Shown one piece after another: positions 53,027 to 61,709 of a stretch of 64,000 nucleotides of DNA (position 1 is the first letter of the stretch; the number at the start of each line of letters is the position of its first letter). Origin of the DNA: Castellaniella sp036379515. GTDB lineage: Bacteria; Pseudomonadota; Gammaproteobacteria; Burkholderiales; Burkholderiaceae_B. Below the pieces are notes generated by a model. It was not told the origin of the DNA, made no database searches, and saw only the letters and a program-made list of their open reading frames with translations. The position numbers and the translations under genes are program-made. The stretch covers positions 1 to 64,000 of the forward strand of contig NZ_DASVGN010000007.1 of assembly GCF_036379515.1 (NCBI RefSeq), in the 5' to 3' direction.

Positions 53027-53969
53027 TTTGCGTGTAGACCTGGATGGGCTGAGGCTGATCAGCCCGATCATGCCGGCGTCGGGCTGCTTTGCCATTGAAT
53101 ACGCCGAGGCGCTGGATTTCAATCAGCTGGGCGCGTTGGTGATCAAGAGTGTGTCGCCCAAGAGCCGGCCTGGCAACCCGACGCCGCGCGTGGCCGAAAC
53201 GGCGAGCGGCATGCTCAATTCCATTGGCATCCCGAGCAAGGGGCTGGATTATTTTCTGCAGCATGTGTTGCCGCCCTACCTGCAATTTGAATCCCCTGTC
53301 GTGGTGTCGATTTCGGCCGATACCGTGGACGAATTCGCGCAGGCCGCCCAGCGCGTCTCGGTACCGGGAGTGGTCGCGATCGAAGCCAACATTTCGTGCC
53401 CCAACCTGGAGGCGGACGGCCTGGCTTTCGCAATGAGCCCCGAGACCACGCTGGCTGCCGTCCGCGCTGTGCGTCGCGAGACCACTTTGCCGGTCTGGGC
53501 CAAGCTCACACCCAACGTAGCGCATGTGGCCGAGATTGCCTGTGCGGCCGAGACGGGTGGCGCCAATGCTCTGGTGATGGGCAATACGGTGCTGGGCATG
53601 GCCATCGACGTGCATACGCGCAAGCCTCGGCTCGGAAACGTCATGGGGGGGCTCTCGGGTCCTGCCATCAAGCCCATTGCCTTGCGCATGGTGTATCAGT
53701 GCCATCGCAGCGTCAGCATTCCGGTGATCGGGTGTGGCGGGATCGCTTGTGCCGAGGACGTCGTCGAGTTCATGCTGGCGGGCGCGAGCGCCGTCCAGGT
53801 TGGTGCGGCCTCGTTTCAGGACCCGGGGATTCTGTACAAGATCACTCAGGACCTCGTCCGGTTTTGTGAGGCGGAGCACGTTGCCGCGGTCGGCAGTCTG
53901 ACGGGCGGTATGGCGCTGGACGCGGATCTGACGGACAGCTGGTTGCGGATGGCGCAGCAGTCGGGCTAG
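53019..53969 (+). CDS. Class 1B dihydroorotate dehydrogenase-like flavoprotein
   Basis: A 316-residue (beta/alpha)8 FMN enzyme. It has KSVSPKSRPGNPTPRVAET, GMLNSIGIPSKG, the catalytic-cysteine motif ANISCPN, AKLTPNV, and FMN-phosphate segments GGLSGPAIKP and VIGCGGIACAEDVVEFMLAGA. The Cys base is typical of class 1 enzymes. Next to a PyrK homologue it should be NAD-linked and can work in the reductive direction, orotate to dihydroorotate. Biosynthetic beta-proteobacterial enzymes are normally the quinone-linked class 2, so this is probably not the biosynthetic one. Confidence 0.9.
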   Translation: MVDLRVDLDGLRLISPIMPASGCFAIEYAEALDFNQLGALVIKSVSPKSRPGNPTPRVAETASGMLNSIGIPSKGLDYFLQHVLPPYLQFESPVVVSISADTVDEFAQAAQRVSVPGVVAIEANISCPNLEADGLAFAMSPETTLAAVRAVRRETTLPVWAKLTPNVAHVAEIACAAETGGANALVMGNTVLGMAIDVHTRKPRLGNVMGGLSGPAIKPIALRMVYQCHRSVSIPVIGCGGIACAEDVVEFMLAGASAVQVGAASFQDPGILYKITQDLVRFCEAEHVAAVGSLTGGMALDADLTDSWLRMAQQSG

Positions 53970-53998
53970 TGCAGTGCGTTTGAAGGTGTGGCACAGAC

Positions 53999-55255
53999 AT
54001 GATTGATCTCATTGCATATCGGGATTTGGCCGCGAAACTCTTTGCGGATATGCACTACTTTTCTTTTGACGGCGTGGGTATCACCCGCGCAAGCTACGGG
54101 CGCGGCGAATCGGCGGCAGCCGATTACCTGCGCGAATTTGCGCAATCCGAAGGGCTTGTGGTCGAGGCGGATCGCGCCGCCAACCTGGTTTTTCGTTTTC
54201 CCGAGACGCCTGCTGAAAACCCCGTGATATGGATGGGGTCACACATGGATTCCGTCCCCCAGGGGGGCAACTTCGATGGGATGGCCGGGGTCCTGGCTGG
54301 GCTGCTCTGCCTGGTGGCCAGGCGCCGTGCGGGGATTGGCGGCAATCTCGAGGTGATCGCCTTTCGAGGCGAAGAAAGCGCCTGGTTCGGCAAGGCGTAC
54401 GTGGGGTCCAGCGCACTTCTGGGAAAATTGTCCGAAGCCGATCTGGCGCTCAAGCGCCGCGAAGCCGACGAAACCCTGGGCGACTGCATGCAGGCGCTGG
54501 GGGCGGACATGGCCGCCATTCGTGAAGGTGAACGCCTGTTTGATACCGCGCACGTCAAGACGTACCTCGAGCTTCACATCGAGCAGGGGCCGGTCATGGT
54601 GGCCCGCGACCTGCCCGTCGCCGTGGTCTCCAGCATCCGCGGAAATTTCCGCCACAACCGGATCGTGTGTGAAGGCGAGCCAGGGCATTCGGGTGTCGTG
54701 CCCCGGTGGCTGCGTCACGATGCCATGTTTGCGGTGTCGGATCTCATCATGCGGCTCGACGAGCATTGGCGTGTGCTGCTCGAGCGCGGGACCGATCTGG
54801 TAGTGACGGCCGGTATCGTGGGGACCGACCCGGCCGATCACGCCATTTCGCGCATTCCGGGACGCGTGTTCTTCAGTCTTGAGGCGCGCAGTCGCAGCAC
54901 GGATACGCTGGAAGCCTTTTACCAGCTGGTACATGCCGAGTGCTCGGCGATCGAGCACGAGCGTGGCGTGAAATTCGCCTTCGATCGCCGCGTGCTGTCG
55001 GCACCGGCGACGATGAATCCTCATGTGTGTGATACGCTTTCTGCGGCTTGCGCCGCCCGCGAGCTCGCCTTCGACGTGATCCCCAGTGGGGCGGGGCATG
55101 ATGCCGCCCTTATGGCCAATGCCGGCATCCCCGCCGGCATGGTGTTCGTGCGCAACCAGCACGGTTCGCACAATCCTCGCGAGGCCATGGAACTGGACGA
55201 TTTCATGCAGGGCGTTCAGGTGCTCAGTGACGCGCTGGGGCCTCTGGATGCGTGA
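53999..55255 (+). CDS. N-carbamoyl-amino-acid hydrolase / ureidosuccinase-like M20 hydrolase
   Basis: A 418-residue zinc-dependent hydrolase of the hydantoinase/carbamoylase family. Metal ligands are in MGSHMDSVPQGGNFDG and FRGEESAWFG, then ELHIEQGP and SGAGHDAALMA. Members hydrolyse N-carbamoyl-L-amino acids, ureidopropionate, allantoate or N-carbamoyl-aspartate. Beside a dihydroorotate dehydrogenase, N-carbamoyl-L-aspartate is the attractive substrate, but an allantoate-type activity linked to the purine genes at 3-11 kb cannot be excluded. Confidence 0.88.
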   Translation: MIDLIAYRDLAAKLFADMHYFSFDGVGITRASYGRGESAAADYLREFAQSEGLVVEADRAANLVFRFPETPAENPVIWMGSHMDSVPQGGNFDGMAGVLAGLLCLVARRRAGIGGNLEVIAFRGEESAWFGKAYVGSSALLGKLSEADLALKRREADETLGDCMQALGADMAAIREGERLFDTAHVKTYLELHIEQGPVMVARDLPVAVVSSIRGNFRHNRIVCEGEPGHSGVVPRWLRHDAMFAVSDLIMRLDEHWRVLLERGTDLVVTAGIVGTDPADHAISRIPGRVFFSLEARSRSTDTLEAFYQLVHAECSAIEHERGVKFAFDRRVLSAPATMNPHVCDTLSAACAARELAFDVIPSGAGHDAALMANAGIPAGMVFVRNQHGSHNPREAMELDDFMQGVQVLSDALGPLDA

Positions 55256-55294
55256 CGCAGCTGCCGGTGCAGTTTGTTGAACAGGATGACAATC

Positions 55295-55999
55295 ATGAAT
55301 CAGTCTCTTCTGGGTTCGGATCATTTCGCACAGGAACCCGATCCCGCTGCGGCAGTGGCGCGCGCCTTGCTGGATGCCGGTTGCGTCAGAGTTCGCTCCG
55401 AAGAGCCGTTCCGTTTGCCGTCGGGGTGGGCAAGCCCTGTCTACATCGATTGTCGGCGCTTGATTTCTTTCCCTACCTTGCGCCGCCGGCTGTTGGCCCA
55501 TGGCCTGCACGTCTTGCGGACGGCGGGCGTGCTCGATGGGCTGGCGGCCGTGGTGGGTGGTGAGGCAAGCGGCATTGCCTTTGCGGCCTGGGTGGCGGAT
55601 GCTCTGGATTTGCCGCTGCATTATGTGCGCAAGCATCGCACGGTGCGCAGCCAGGTCGAGGGGGTTGTGGAGCCTGGTGCTCGCGTGCTGTTGATCGACG
55701 ACATGATGGCGGGGGGCCAGTCCAAGGTGCGGTTTTGCAAGGCGCTCGAGACGGCAGGTGCGCGCGTCGATACGCTGTTCGTGCTGTTTGATTACGCGAC
55801 CTTTCCGACGCAGGAGCTGCTCGCTCCCCTGGGCGTGACCGTCCATTCATTGGCCACTTGGCAGGATGTGTGCCGGGTCTGGCAGGCTCGGGGTGGCATT
55901 GAAACCTCGGCGCTGCGGGATTTTCAGGCGTTTCTTTCCGACCCGGCCCGCTGGTCGCAGGCCCATGGTGGGGTGGCACGCAACCCCGTCAAGCGCTAA
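55295..55999 (+). CDS. Divergent orotate phosphoribosyltransferase-like protein
   Basis: A 234-residue type I phosphoribosyltransferase. The PRPP-binding segment reads VLLIDDMMAGGQS, where canonical PyrE at 57477 has VVIIDDVVTAGTS. The flexible catalytic loop reads YVRKHRTVRSQVEG instead of the usual KDHGEG-type loop. The N-terminal part (FRLPSGWASPVYIDCRRL) still aligns with the orotate-binding region of PyrE (KSGRVSPYFFN). It may be a salvage OPRT, an enzyme for another base, or a sensor. ATG 55295 has AGGA upstream. Confidence 0.8.
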   Translation: MNQSLLGSDHFAQEPDPAAAVARALLDAGCVRVRSEEPFRLPSGWASPVYIDCRRLISFPTLRRRLLAHGLHVLRTAGVLDGLAAVVGGEASGIAFAAWVADALDLPLHYVRKHRTVRSQVEGVVEPGARVLLIDDMMAGGQSKVRFCKALETAGARVDTLFVLFDYATFPTQELLAPLGVTVHSLATWQDVCRVWQARGGIETSALRDFQAFLSDPARWSQAHGGVARNPVKR

Positions 56000-56012
56000 C
56001 GCCCGCCTGCGC

Positions 56013-56912
56013 ATGCCAAGCGCCGATACCTTCCATTCGACCATTGATTACGCTGCCCTGGGCGAGCGCCTGCGTGCGTATCGCATTGGCGCGGCCTTGC
56101 AGGCCGAGGATGTGGCCGATCAGTTGGGGATCTCTCGTGCCGCCGTGTATCGGATGGAAAAGGGCGAGATCGTCAAGATCGAGACGCTTGAGCGCGTGGC
56201 TGCCTTGCTGCGCACGACGTTGGCCTCGCTGCTGGGGGCCCAGGTCGAGTACTACGCCAATGCACTGGGGCTGTTCGAGCGCATGCGCCAGCTCGAGCAC
56301 AGTGCCGACAGCATCTTCGTGCATTTCGAGCCGGTGTCTTTGCTGCTGGCCTCGGACGCCTACCCCGCGCTCTTGCGCGAGATGCTGATGGAGGTGACCG
56401 CGCGGCGGGCTGGGGGGGCCATTACGCAAGACGAGGTGGATGCCATCATCCACGTGATCGAAGAGCGTCGCGCCGCCTTTCGCAGGCGCCGGCCCCAGGT
56501 GGTGGGCCTGGTGGGTATGCATGGGCTGGAGCGGTTTTTGCAGATTGGCATGGTGGGGCGGGTGCGCCTGTCGGATTCGGTGCGCCAGAACCGGTTGGCT
56601 GCAGCCCGCCGTGAGATTGCCCGGGTGGCAGACCTGATGGCGAGCGAGCCCCTGAACGTGCGGATCGGTCTGGTGGACGATGCCATGCCGGCCTCGACCT
56701 TCGAGTTCTTTGCGGGCCCGTCGGGCAAGGCGGTGGCCACCAGCCCATTTCGACTGGGTGAACTCCCCAACGTACGTAACGGTATTGCCACCGTCACCTC
56801 TGCGCCAGAGGCGATCGAACATTATGAAGACCTGACGGCCAAGCTCTGGAAGAGCGCCTACAAAGGCGCCGTGGGCGCCGGGCACCTGCAGCGCTTGCTG
56901 GACCGGCTATGA
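56013..56912 (+). CDS. XRE-family regulator with C-terminal ligand-type domain
   Basis: A 299-residue protein. The Cro/CI HTH is at ~12-65 (LGERLRAYRIGAALQAEDVA then LGISRAAVYRMEKGEI), and a ~230-residue C-terminal domain of no family I recognise follows (HFEPVSLLLASDAYPALLREML, FFAGPSGKAVATSPFRLGEL). ATG 56013 is 13 bp after the OPRT-like stop, so it is co-transcribed with the catabolic genes and is probably their regulator. Confidence 0.82.
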   Translation: MPSADTFHSTIDYAALGERLRAYRIGAALQAEDVADQLGISRAAVYRMEKGEIVKIETLERVAALLRTTLASLLGAQVEYYANALGLFERMRQLEHSADSIFVHFEPVSLLLASDAYPALLREMLMEVTARRAGGAITQDEVDAIIHVIEERRAAFRRRRPQVVGLVGMHGLERFLQIGMVGRVRLSDSVRQNRLAAARREIARVADLMASEPLNVRIGLVDDAMPASTFEFFAGPSGKAVATSPFRLGELPNVRNGIATVTSAPEAIEHYEDLTAKLWKSAYKGAVGAGHLQRLLDRL

Positions 56913-57027
56913 GCGAGGGCTCGCGGGGCGAGACTCTTGCATTCTCTGCCGCTACGGCAGATTGCGGCTATGCTATCTACCTGCTACCCGCAGGGGCCGG
57001 CAGGCCAATCATGGAGTGGGAACAAGT

Positions 57028-57354
57028 ATGACTTTCAAGGAAATCACACAGCGTTTTGCACAGTCGGAGTCCGGTAGTGATTCCTTCAAGCAGTTCTACA
57101 AAGACGCGTTCGAACTCATGAAGCGCGACCCCGACAACGCCGGCCTGTATTTCGTGGTGGGCATCGCGGCGCAGACGTATGTCATCAAGTACGAAGACCA
57201 GGCGGTTGCGCCCGAGTTTGCCGACAGGATCAAGGCCACGCTGGAAGGGTTCAATGCCAGGCTGCTCGCTGCGCTGGACATGGCCCCAGCTGACCGCTTG
57301 CGAGTGTTGGGCGAAGTGGCAGTGGATTACGAATGGAATGAATCCGCGTTCTGA
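57028..57354 (+). CDS. Conserved-type hypothetical protein
   Basis: A 108-residue acidic, helical, soluble protein, family not recognised. It starts MTFKEITQRFAQSESGSDSF and ends EVAVDYEWNESAF; there are no cysteines or motifs. ATG 57028 is preferred over upstream in-frame starts to 56962. It lies alone between the XRE gene and pyrE in the same orientation. Confidence 0.65.
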   Translation: MTFKEITQRFAQSESGSDSFKQFYKDAFELMKRDPDNAGLYFVVGIAAQTYVIKYEDQAVAPEFADRIKATLEGFNARLLAALDMAPADRLRVLGEVAVDYEWNESAF

Positions 57355-57476
57355 TTTCTGCCGCAGTTCACTGACTGAAGTCTGACATGGACCGTGCCTG
57401 GTCGAGCGTGGACTTGGCCTGCGGCAGCCTGCCAAAATGGCGGATAATGGCACGTTTACCCGATTTGAGGCCCCTC

Positions 57477-58148
57477 ATGATGCCTGGCTCACACGCCCTT
57501 GCTTTCGTTCGCTTCGCCCTGGAACATGGTGTGTTGCGCTTTGGTGAATTCAAGACCAAATCGGGGCGCGTGAGCCCCTATTTTTTTAACGCGGGTCTCT
57601 TTAATGATGGCGCTTGCGTGGGGCGGCTGGGCAAGTTCTATGCCGAGGCGCTGGTCAATTCCGGCCTCGAGTTCGACATGCTGTTTGGTCCGGCCTACAA
57701 GGGTATCCCGTTGGCGACGACGGCTGCCGTAGCCCTGGCCGAACACCCTGTTCTGGCGGGCCGTCACGTGCCGTTCGCCTTCAATCGCAAAGAGGCCAAG
57801 GATCACGGCGAAGGCGGGGTTCTGGTGGGCGCACCGCTCGCCGGGCGCGTGGTCATCATCGATGATGTGGTCACAGCCGGGACTTCGGTGCGTGAATCGG
57901 TGGGTCTCATCCGGGCGGCCGGTGCACAACCTGCTGCCGTCCTGATTGCCATGGATCGCATGGAGCGTGCAGGCTCGCTGGGGAACCTGTCGGCGCATTC
58001 CGCCGTGCAGGACCTGGAACAAACCTATGGCATGCCGGTCATCAGTATCGCGTCCCTGACGGACGTGATCGGCCTGCTGGATGGCGACCCCGAACTCGCC
58101 GCCCACCGGGGTGCGGTGGTGGCGTATCGCGAGCGCTACGGGATCTGA
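57477..58148 (+). CDS. pyrE: Orotate phosphoribosyltransferase
   Basis: A 223-residue canonical PyrE making OMP from orotate and PRPP. It has KSGRVSPYFFNAGLFNDG, GPAYKGIPLA, the catalytic loop FNRKEAKDHGEGG and PRPP motif VVIIDDVVTAGTS. ATG 57477 follows GAGG at 7-bp spacing; a second ATG is adjacent at 57480. It is convergent with gatB. Confidence 0.95.
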   Translation: MMPGSHALAFVRFALEHGVLRFGEFKTKSGRVSPYFFNAGLFNDGACVGRLGKFYAEALVNSGLEFDMLFGPAYKGIPLATTAAVALAEHPVLAGRHVPFAFNRKEAKDHGEGGVLVGAPLAGRVVIIDDVVTAGTSVRESVGLIRAAGAQPAAVLIAMDRMERAGSLGNLSAHSAVQDLEQTYGMPVISIASLTDVIGLLDGDPELAAHRGAVVAYRERYGI

Positions 58149-58162
58149 AGCCGCCTGTAGGC

Positions 58163-58184
58163 AGCCACCGCGATCGCGGTGGCT
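58163..58184. terminator. Palindrome between convergent pyrE and gatB
   Basis: AGCCACCGCGA followed by its exact complement TCGCGGTGGCT gives a 22-bp perfect palindrome. It probably works as a shared, T-poor terminator. Confidence 0.5.
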
Positions 58185-58193
58185 GATGCCGGC

Positions 58194-58219
58194 TATTGAA
58201 GTTTCTTATTGAAGTTTCT
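58194..58219. repeat. Tandem 13-bp repeat spanning the gatB stop
   Basis: TATTGAAGTTTCT occurs twice in direct succession. On the gatB strand this duplicates the last codons and the stop, giving TAA followed 13 bp later by a second TAG-ended copy. Confidence 0.85.
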
Positions 58220-59660
58220 GTTTGAGCAGGGTGTTGACCTGCTGCGGATTGGCCTTGCCCCGTGCGGCCTTCATGATCTGACCGACCAGTGAATTGAAGG
58301 CTTTTTCTTTGCCTGCACGATATTGCTCCACGATGTCGGGGTGCGCGGCCAGCACGGTGTCTATCATGGCTTCGATGGCGCCCGTGTCGCTGATCTGGCG
58401 CAGGCCCTTGGCTTCGATGATGGCGTCGGGTTCGCCCCCCGATTCTCCCGCCCACATGGCTGTAAAGACGTCGCGGGCCATCTTGTTGGAAATCGTGCCA
58501 TCCAGAATACGGGTGATGAGCGCTGCCAGCCGCTGGGGCGAGACGGGGGATTGCCGGATCTCGAGCTCCTCGCGGTTCAGTGCAGCGGACAGCTCGCCCA
58601 GGATCCAGTTGGCCGCCTGCTTCGCCTGCCCGCCAGGCAGCGCATGCGCCACGGCTTCGAAGTAATTGGCGATGTCGCGGTGCAGCGTGAGCTGGGCCGC
58701 ATCGTAGGCGGTGAGCCCCATCTCGGCTTCAAAACGGGCCCGCTTGGCGGCGGGCAGTTCGGGCAGGGTGGCGCGTACGTGCTCGATCCAGTCTTGCGGC
58801 ACGATGAGCGGCGGCAGGTCGGGGTCGGGGAAATAGCGGTAATCGTTGGAGTCTTCCTTCGAGCGCATGGTGCGGGTTTCGTCGCGCTCGGAATCGTACA
58901 GGCGCGTTTCCTGGCGCACCGTGCCGCCGTCTTCGATCAGTTCAATCTGGCGGCGGGCTTCGTATTGGATGGCGCGTTCGATAAAGCGAAATGAGTTGAT
59001 GTTCTTGATTTCGCACCGCGTGCCGAATTCTTTTTGCCCCTTGGGGCGCACCGACACGTTGGCATCGCAGCGAAAGGACCCTTCCTGCATGTTGCCATCC
59101 GAGATCCCCAGCCACACCACCAGCCCGTGCAGCGCACGTGCGTACGCCACGGCCTCGGCGGCCGAACGCATTTCGGGTTCGGAGACGATCTCGAGCAGCG
59201 GGGTTCCCGCACGATTCAGGTCGATGCCGCTGGAGGACTCGCCGTGCGGGCCCTGAAAATGCTCGTGCAGTGATTTGCCTGCATCTTCTTCCAGGTGGGC
59301 GCGGGTCAGGTTCACCGTGTGTTCCTGCTCGCCGACGAAGAACGAAAGCTGCCCGCCCAGGACGATGGGAAGTTCCATCTGGCTGATCTGGTAATTCTTG
59401 GGCAGGTCGGGGTAGAAGTAGTTCTTGCGTGCGAAGACCGAGCGATTGGCCACCTGAGCGCCGATGGCCAGGCCAAAGCGGATCGCACGTTCGACGGCGC
59501 CACGGTTCATGACCGGCAGCGATCCCGGCAGCGCCATGTCCACGGCGTTGGCTTGCGTGTTGGGCGTGGCACCGAACTGCGTGCTGCTGCGGGAAAAGAT
59601 TTTCGACTGTGTGGAGAGCTGGGTATGCGTTTCCAGCCCGATGACGATTTCCCAATCCAT
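58206..59660 (-). CDS. gatB: Asp-tRNA(Asn)/Glu-tRNA(Gln) amidotransferase subunit B
   Basis: A 484-residue GatB that binds misacylated tRNA and transfers ammonia. Landmarks are VIGLETHTQLST at the N-terminus, LPVMNRGAVERAIRFGLAIG, YFYPDLPKNYQISQ, DLNRAGTPLLEIVSEPE and RCDANVSVRPKG. The C-terminal Yqey-like tail domain ends KANPQQVNTLLKQKL. It overlaps the gatA stop by 1 bp. Confidence 0.96.
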   Translation of the reverse strand: MDWEIVIGLETHTQLSTQSKIFSRSSTQFGATPNTQANAVDMALPGSLPVMNRGAVERAIRFGLAIGAQVANRSVFARKNYFYPDLPKNYQISQMELPIVLGGQLSFFVGEQEHTVNLTRAHLEEDAGKSLHEHFQGPHGESSSGIDLNRAGTPLLEIVSEPEMRSAAEAVAYARALHGLVVWLGISDGNMQEGSFRCDANVSVRPKGQKEFGTRCEIKNINSFRFIERAIQYEARRQIELIEDGGTVRQETRLYDSERDETRTMRSKEDSNDYRYFPDPDLPPLIVPQDWIEHVRATLPELPAAKRARFEAEMGLTAYDAAQLTLHRDIANYFEAVAHALPGGQAKQAANWILGELSAALNREELEIRQSPVSPQRLAALITRILDGTISNKMARDVFTAMWAGESGGEPDAIIEAKGLRQISDTGAIEAMIDTVLAAHPDIVEQYRAGKEKAFNSLVGQIMKAARGKANPQQVNTLLKQKLQ

Positions 59661-61183
59661 TATGCGTGCCCCGGAATGCGTTGATGCCAGTCGGTGACCT
59701 GTTGATAGCGGTCTGCCAGCGCCAGCAGATGGCCTTCGGAAAAATAGCGTCCCACGAGCTGCAGGCCGATCGGCAGGGGCGTGGTGCCACCGCCAAAGCC
59801 ACAGGGGATGGACATGCCGGGCAGGCCGGCCAGACTCACTCCCAGCGTGTAGATGTCGGCCAGCCAGTCGGCGATGGGGTCCTGCCGGTTGTCACCGATA
59901 CGGCGTGCCACGTCGGGTGTGACCGGGCCCATGATGACGTCGCAATCATTTGCGAAGGCGTGCTGAAAGTCATCGACGATCATGCGGCGCACCCGTTGCG
60001 CCTGCAGGTAATAGGCGTCGTAGTAGCCATGCGACAGCACGTAGGTGCCCACCAGAATACGCCGGCGGACTTCGTCACCGAAGCCTTCGGTACGTGAGCG
60101 GCTGGTCATGTCGATCAGGTCGCCGTAATGCGCGGCCCGGTGACCGTAGCGCACTCCATCGTAGCGCGACAGATTGCTGGAGGCTTCAGCCGGTGCGATA
60201 ACGTAATATGCCGGGATGGCCAGACGAGTGCGCGGCAGAGAAATCTCCACACGGGTAGCGCCCAGCGATTCGAACACCTTGAGGGCCGCTTCGATCGCGT
60301 CTCCTACTGTTGCGGACAGCCCCTCGTTGAAGAACTCGCGCGGGACGCCAATGCGCAGGCCCTTGAGGGGCTGCGCTGCCGCCGCCTCGAAGCGCACCTG
60401 TGCGGCAGCATAATCCGACTGCACACGCCCAGGGGCGTTGGCGACGCCATCGCAGGATTCCAGGCTGGTGGAGTCGCGCTCGTCGAAACCGCTCATGACG
60501 TCGAGCAGGGGGACCAGGTCGCAGGCGTTGCGAGCCAGTACCCCCGCCTGGTCCAGGCTGGACGCGTAGGCGATCATGCCATAGCGGGACACGGTGCCAT
60601 AGGTGGGCTTGATGCCGCTGACGCCACACAGGGCGGCCGGCTGACGTACCGAGCCTCCGGTGTCAGTGCCGGTGGCACCGACCACCAGCCCCGCGGCCAC
60701 GGCTGCTGCCGAACCGCCTGAAGAACCACCGGGCACGTGCTCGGGGTTCCAGGGGTTGTGGACGGCGCCGAAAGCGGAGTTTTCATTGCCCGAGCCCATG
60801 GCAAATTCGTCGCAGCTGAGCTTTCCGAGCGATACGGTGCCTGCGGCACGCAGCTGGCCCACCACTGTGGCATCGAAGGGGCTGACGTAGTGCTCGAGCA
60901 TTTTGCTCGAGGCCGTCGTGCGCCATCCTTGGGTGACGAACAAGTCCTTGTGTGCAATCGGGATGCCCGTGAGGGGCCCGGCCTGGCCGGCAGCGCGCGT
61001 GGCGTCCGCCGTGCGGGCCTGTTCCAGGGTGAGGGCGTCGTCGACGTGCAGGAACACGTGGCTATCCGGATAGGCGTGGACGGCCTGCAGGGTGTCGGTG
61101 GCCAGTTCGACGGCACTGATGCGTTTGTCGCTCAGGGCCTGGCTCAGATCGCGGAGGCTGTGGAATTCAGAAAGCAGGGTCAT
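59660..61183 (-). CDS. gatA: Asp-tRNA(Asn)/Glu-tRNA(Gln) amidotransferase subunit A
   Basis: A 507-residue amidase-signature enzyme producing ammonia from glutamine or asparagine. The Ser-cisSer-Lys triad lies in GIPIAHKD (Lys), VPGGSSGGSAAAVAAG and TDTGGSVRQPAALCG. It is 3 bp downstream of gatC and overlaps gatB. Confidence 0.96.
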   Translation of the reverse strand: MTLLSEFHSLRDLSQALSDKRISAVELATDTLQAVHAYPDSHVFLHVDDALTLEQARTADATRAAGQAGPLTGIPIAHKDLFVTQGWRTTASSKMLEHYVSPFDATVVGQLRAAGTVSLGKLSCDEFAMGSGNENSAFGAVHNPWNPEHVPGGSSGGSAAAVAAGLVVGATGTDTGGSVRQPAALCGVSGIKPTYGTVSRYGMIAYASSLDQAGVLARNACDLVPLLDVMSGFDERDSTSLESCDGVANAPGRVQSDYAAAQVRFEAAAAQPLKGLRIGVPREFFNEGLSATVGDAIEAALKVFESLGATRVEISLPRTRLAIPAYYVIAPAEASSNLSRYDGVRYGHRAAHYGDLIDMTSRSRTEGFGDEVRRRILVGTYVLSHGYYDAYYLQAQRVRRMIVDDFQHAFANDCDVIMGPVTPDVARRIGDNRQDPIADWLADIYTLGVSLAGLPGMSIPCGFGGGTTPLPIGLQLVGRYFSEGHLLALADRYQQVTDWHQRIPGHA

Positions 61184-61186
61184 GGC

Positions 61187-61495
61187 TTATTCGATGACGG
61201 TGGGAACCAGAAACAGCCCTTGGTGTGCGGCCGGTGCATTGGTCAGGCAGGCATCACGCTGTGCGATGGTCTGAGCCGGTTCTGCGGTGTCTTCGCGCAG
61301 GCGCAGGGCAACGTCCTGATGTGCCGCCAGCGGGTGCGCCATGGGGGTGATGCCCTGGGTATCCACAGCCTGCAGTTCCTGGATCAGCCCGAGAATGCGG
61401 GTGAGTTCCTGCTGTGCGCGTTGCTGGTCGTTGGCCGTGAGATTCAGGCCGGCAAGCCGCGCCAGCCAGGCGATGTCCTGTTCAGTCAGTGCCAT
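61187..61495 (-). CDS. gatC: Asp-tRNA(Asn)/Glu-tRNA(Gln) amidotransferase subunit C
   Basis: A 102-residue GatC, the clamp holding GatA and GatB. It starts MALTEQDIAWLARLAGLNL and contains the PMAHPLAAHQDVALRLRED segment typical of the family. ATG 61495 is chosen over the longer frame to 61534. It is the first gene of gatCAB and divergent from mreB. Confidence 0.93.
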   Translation of the reverse strand: MALTEQDIAWLARLAGLNLTANDQQRAQQELTRILGLIQELQAVDTQGITPMAHPLAAHQDVALRLREDTAEPAQTIAQRDACLTNAPAAHQGLFLVPTVIE

Positions 61496-61709
61496 GTCGG
61501 TGGTTCCGGTGAGTACTCGTCCGTGCGTGCGCAAGGGCGGTGGATACGTCTGGGGTGTAACCGGAAATTAGAAAAGCAATGATTTTGCAATATATTACGC
61601 AGTCGCTTCAGCGTATCCGAGGGGGATTATAAGTTATCATTGCTGATTCCATGCGGAATGGCCGGCGCTTATCGCCGAGCCCCCTTGTCCTCTTTTCATT
61701 AGTGCGCCC

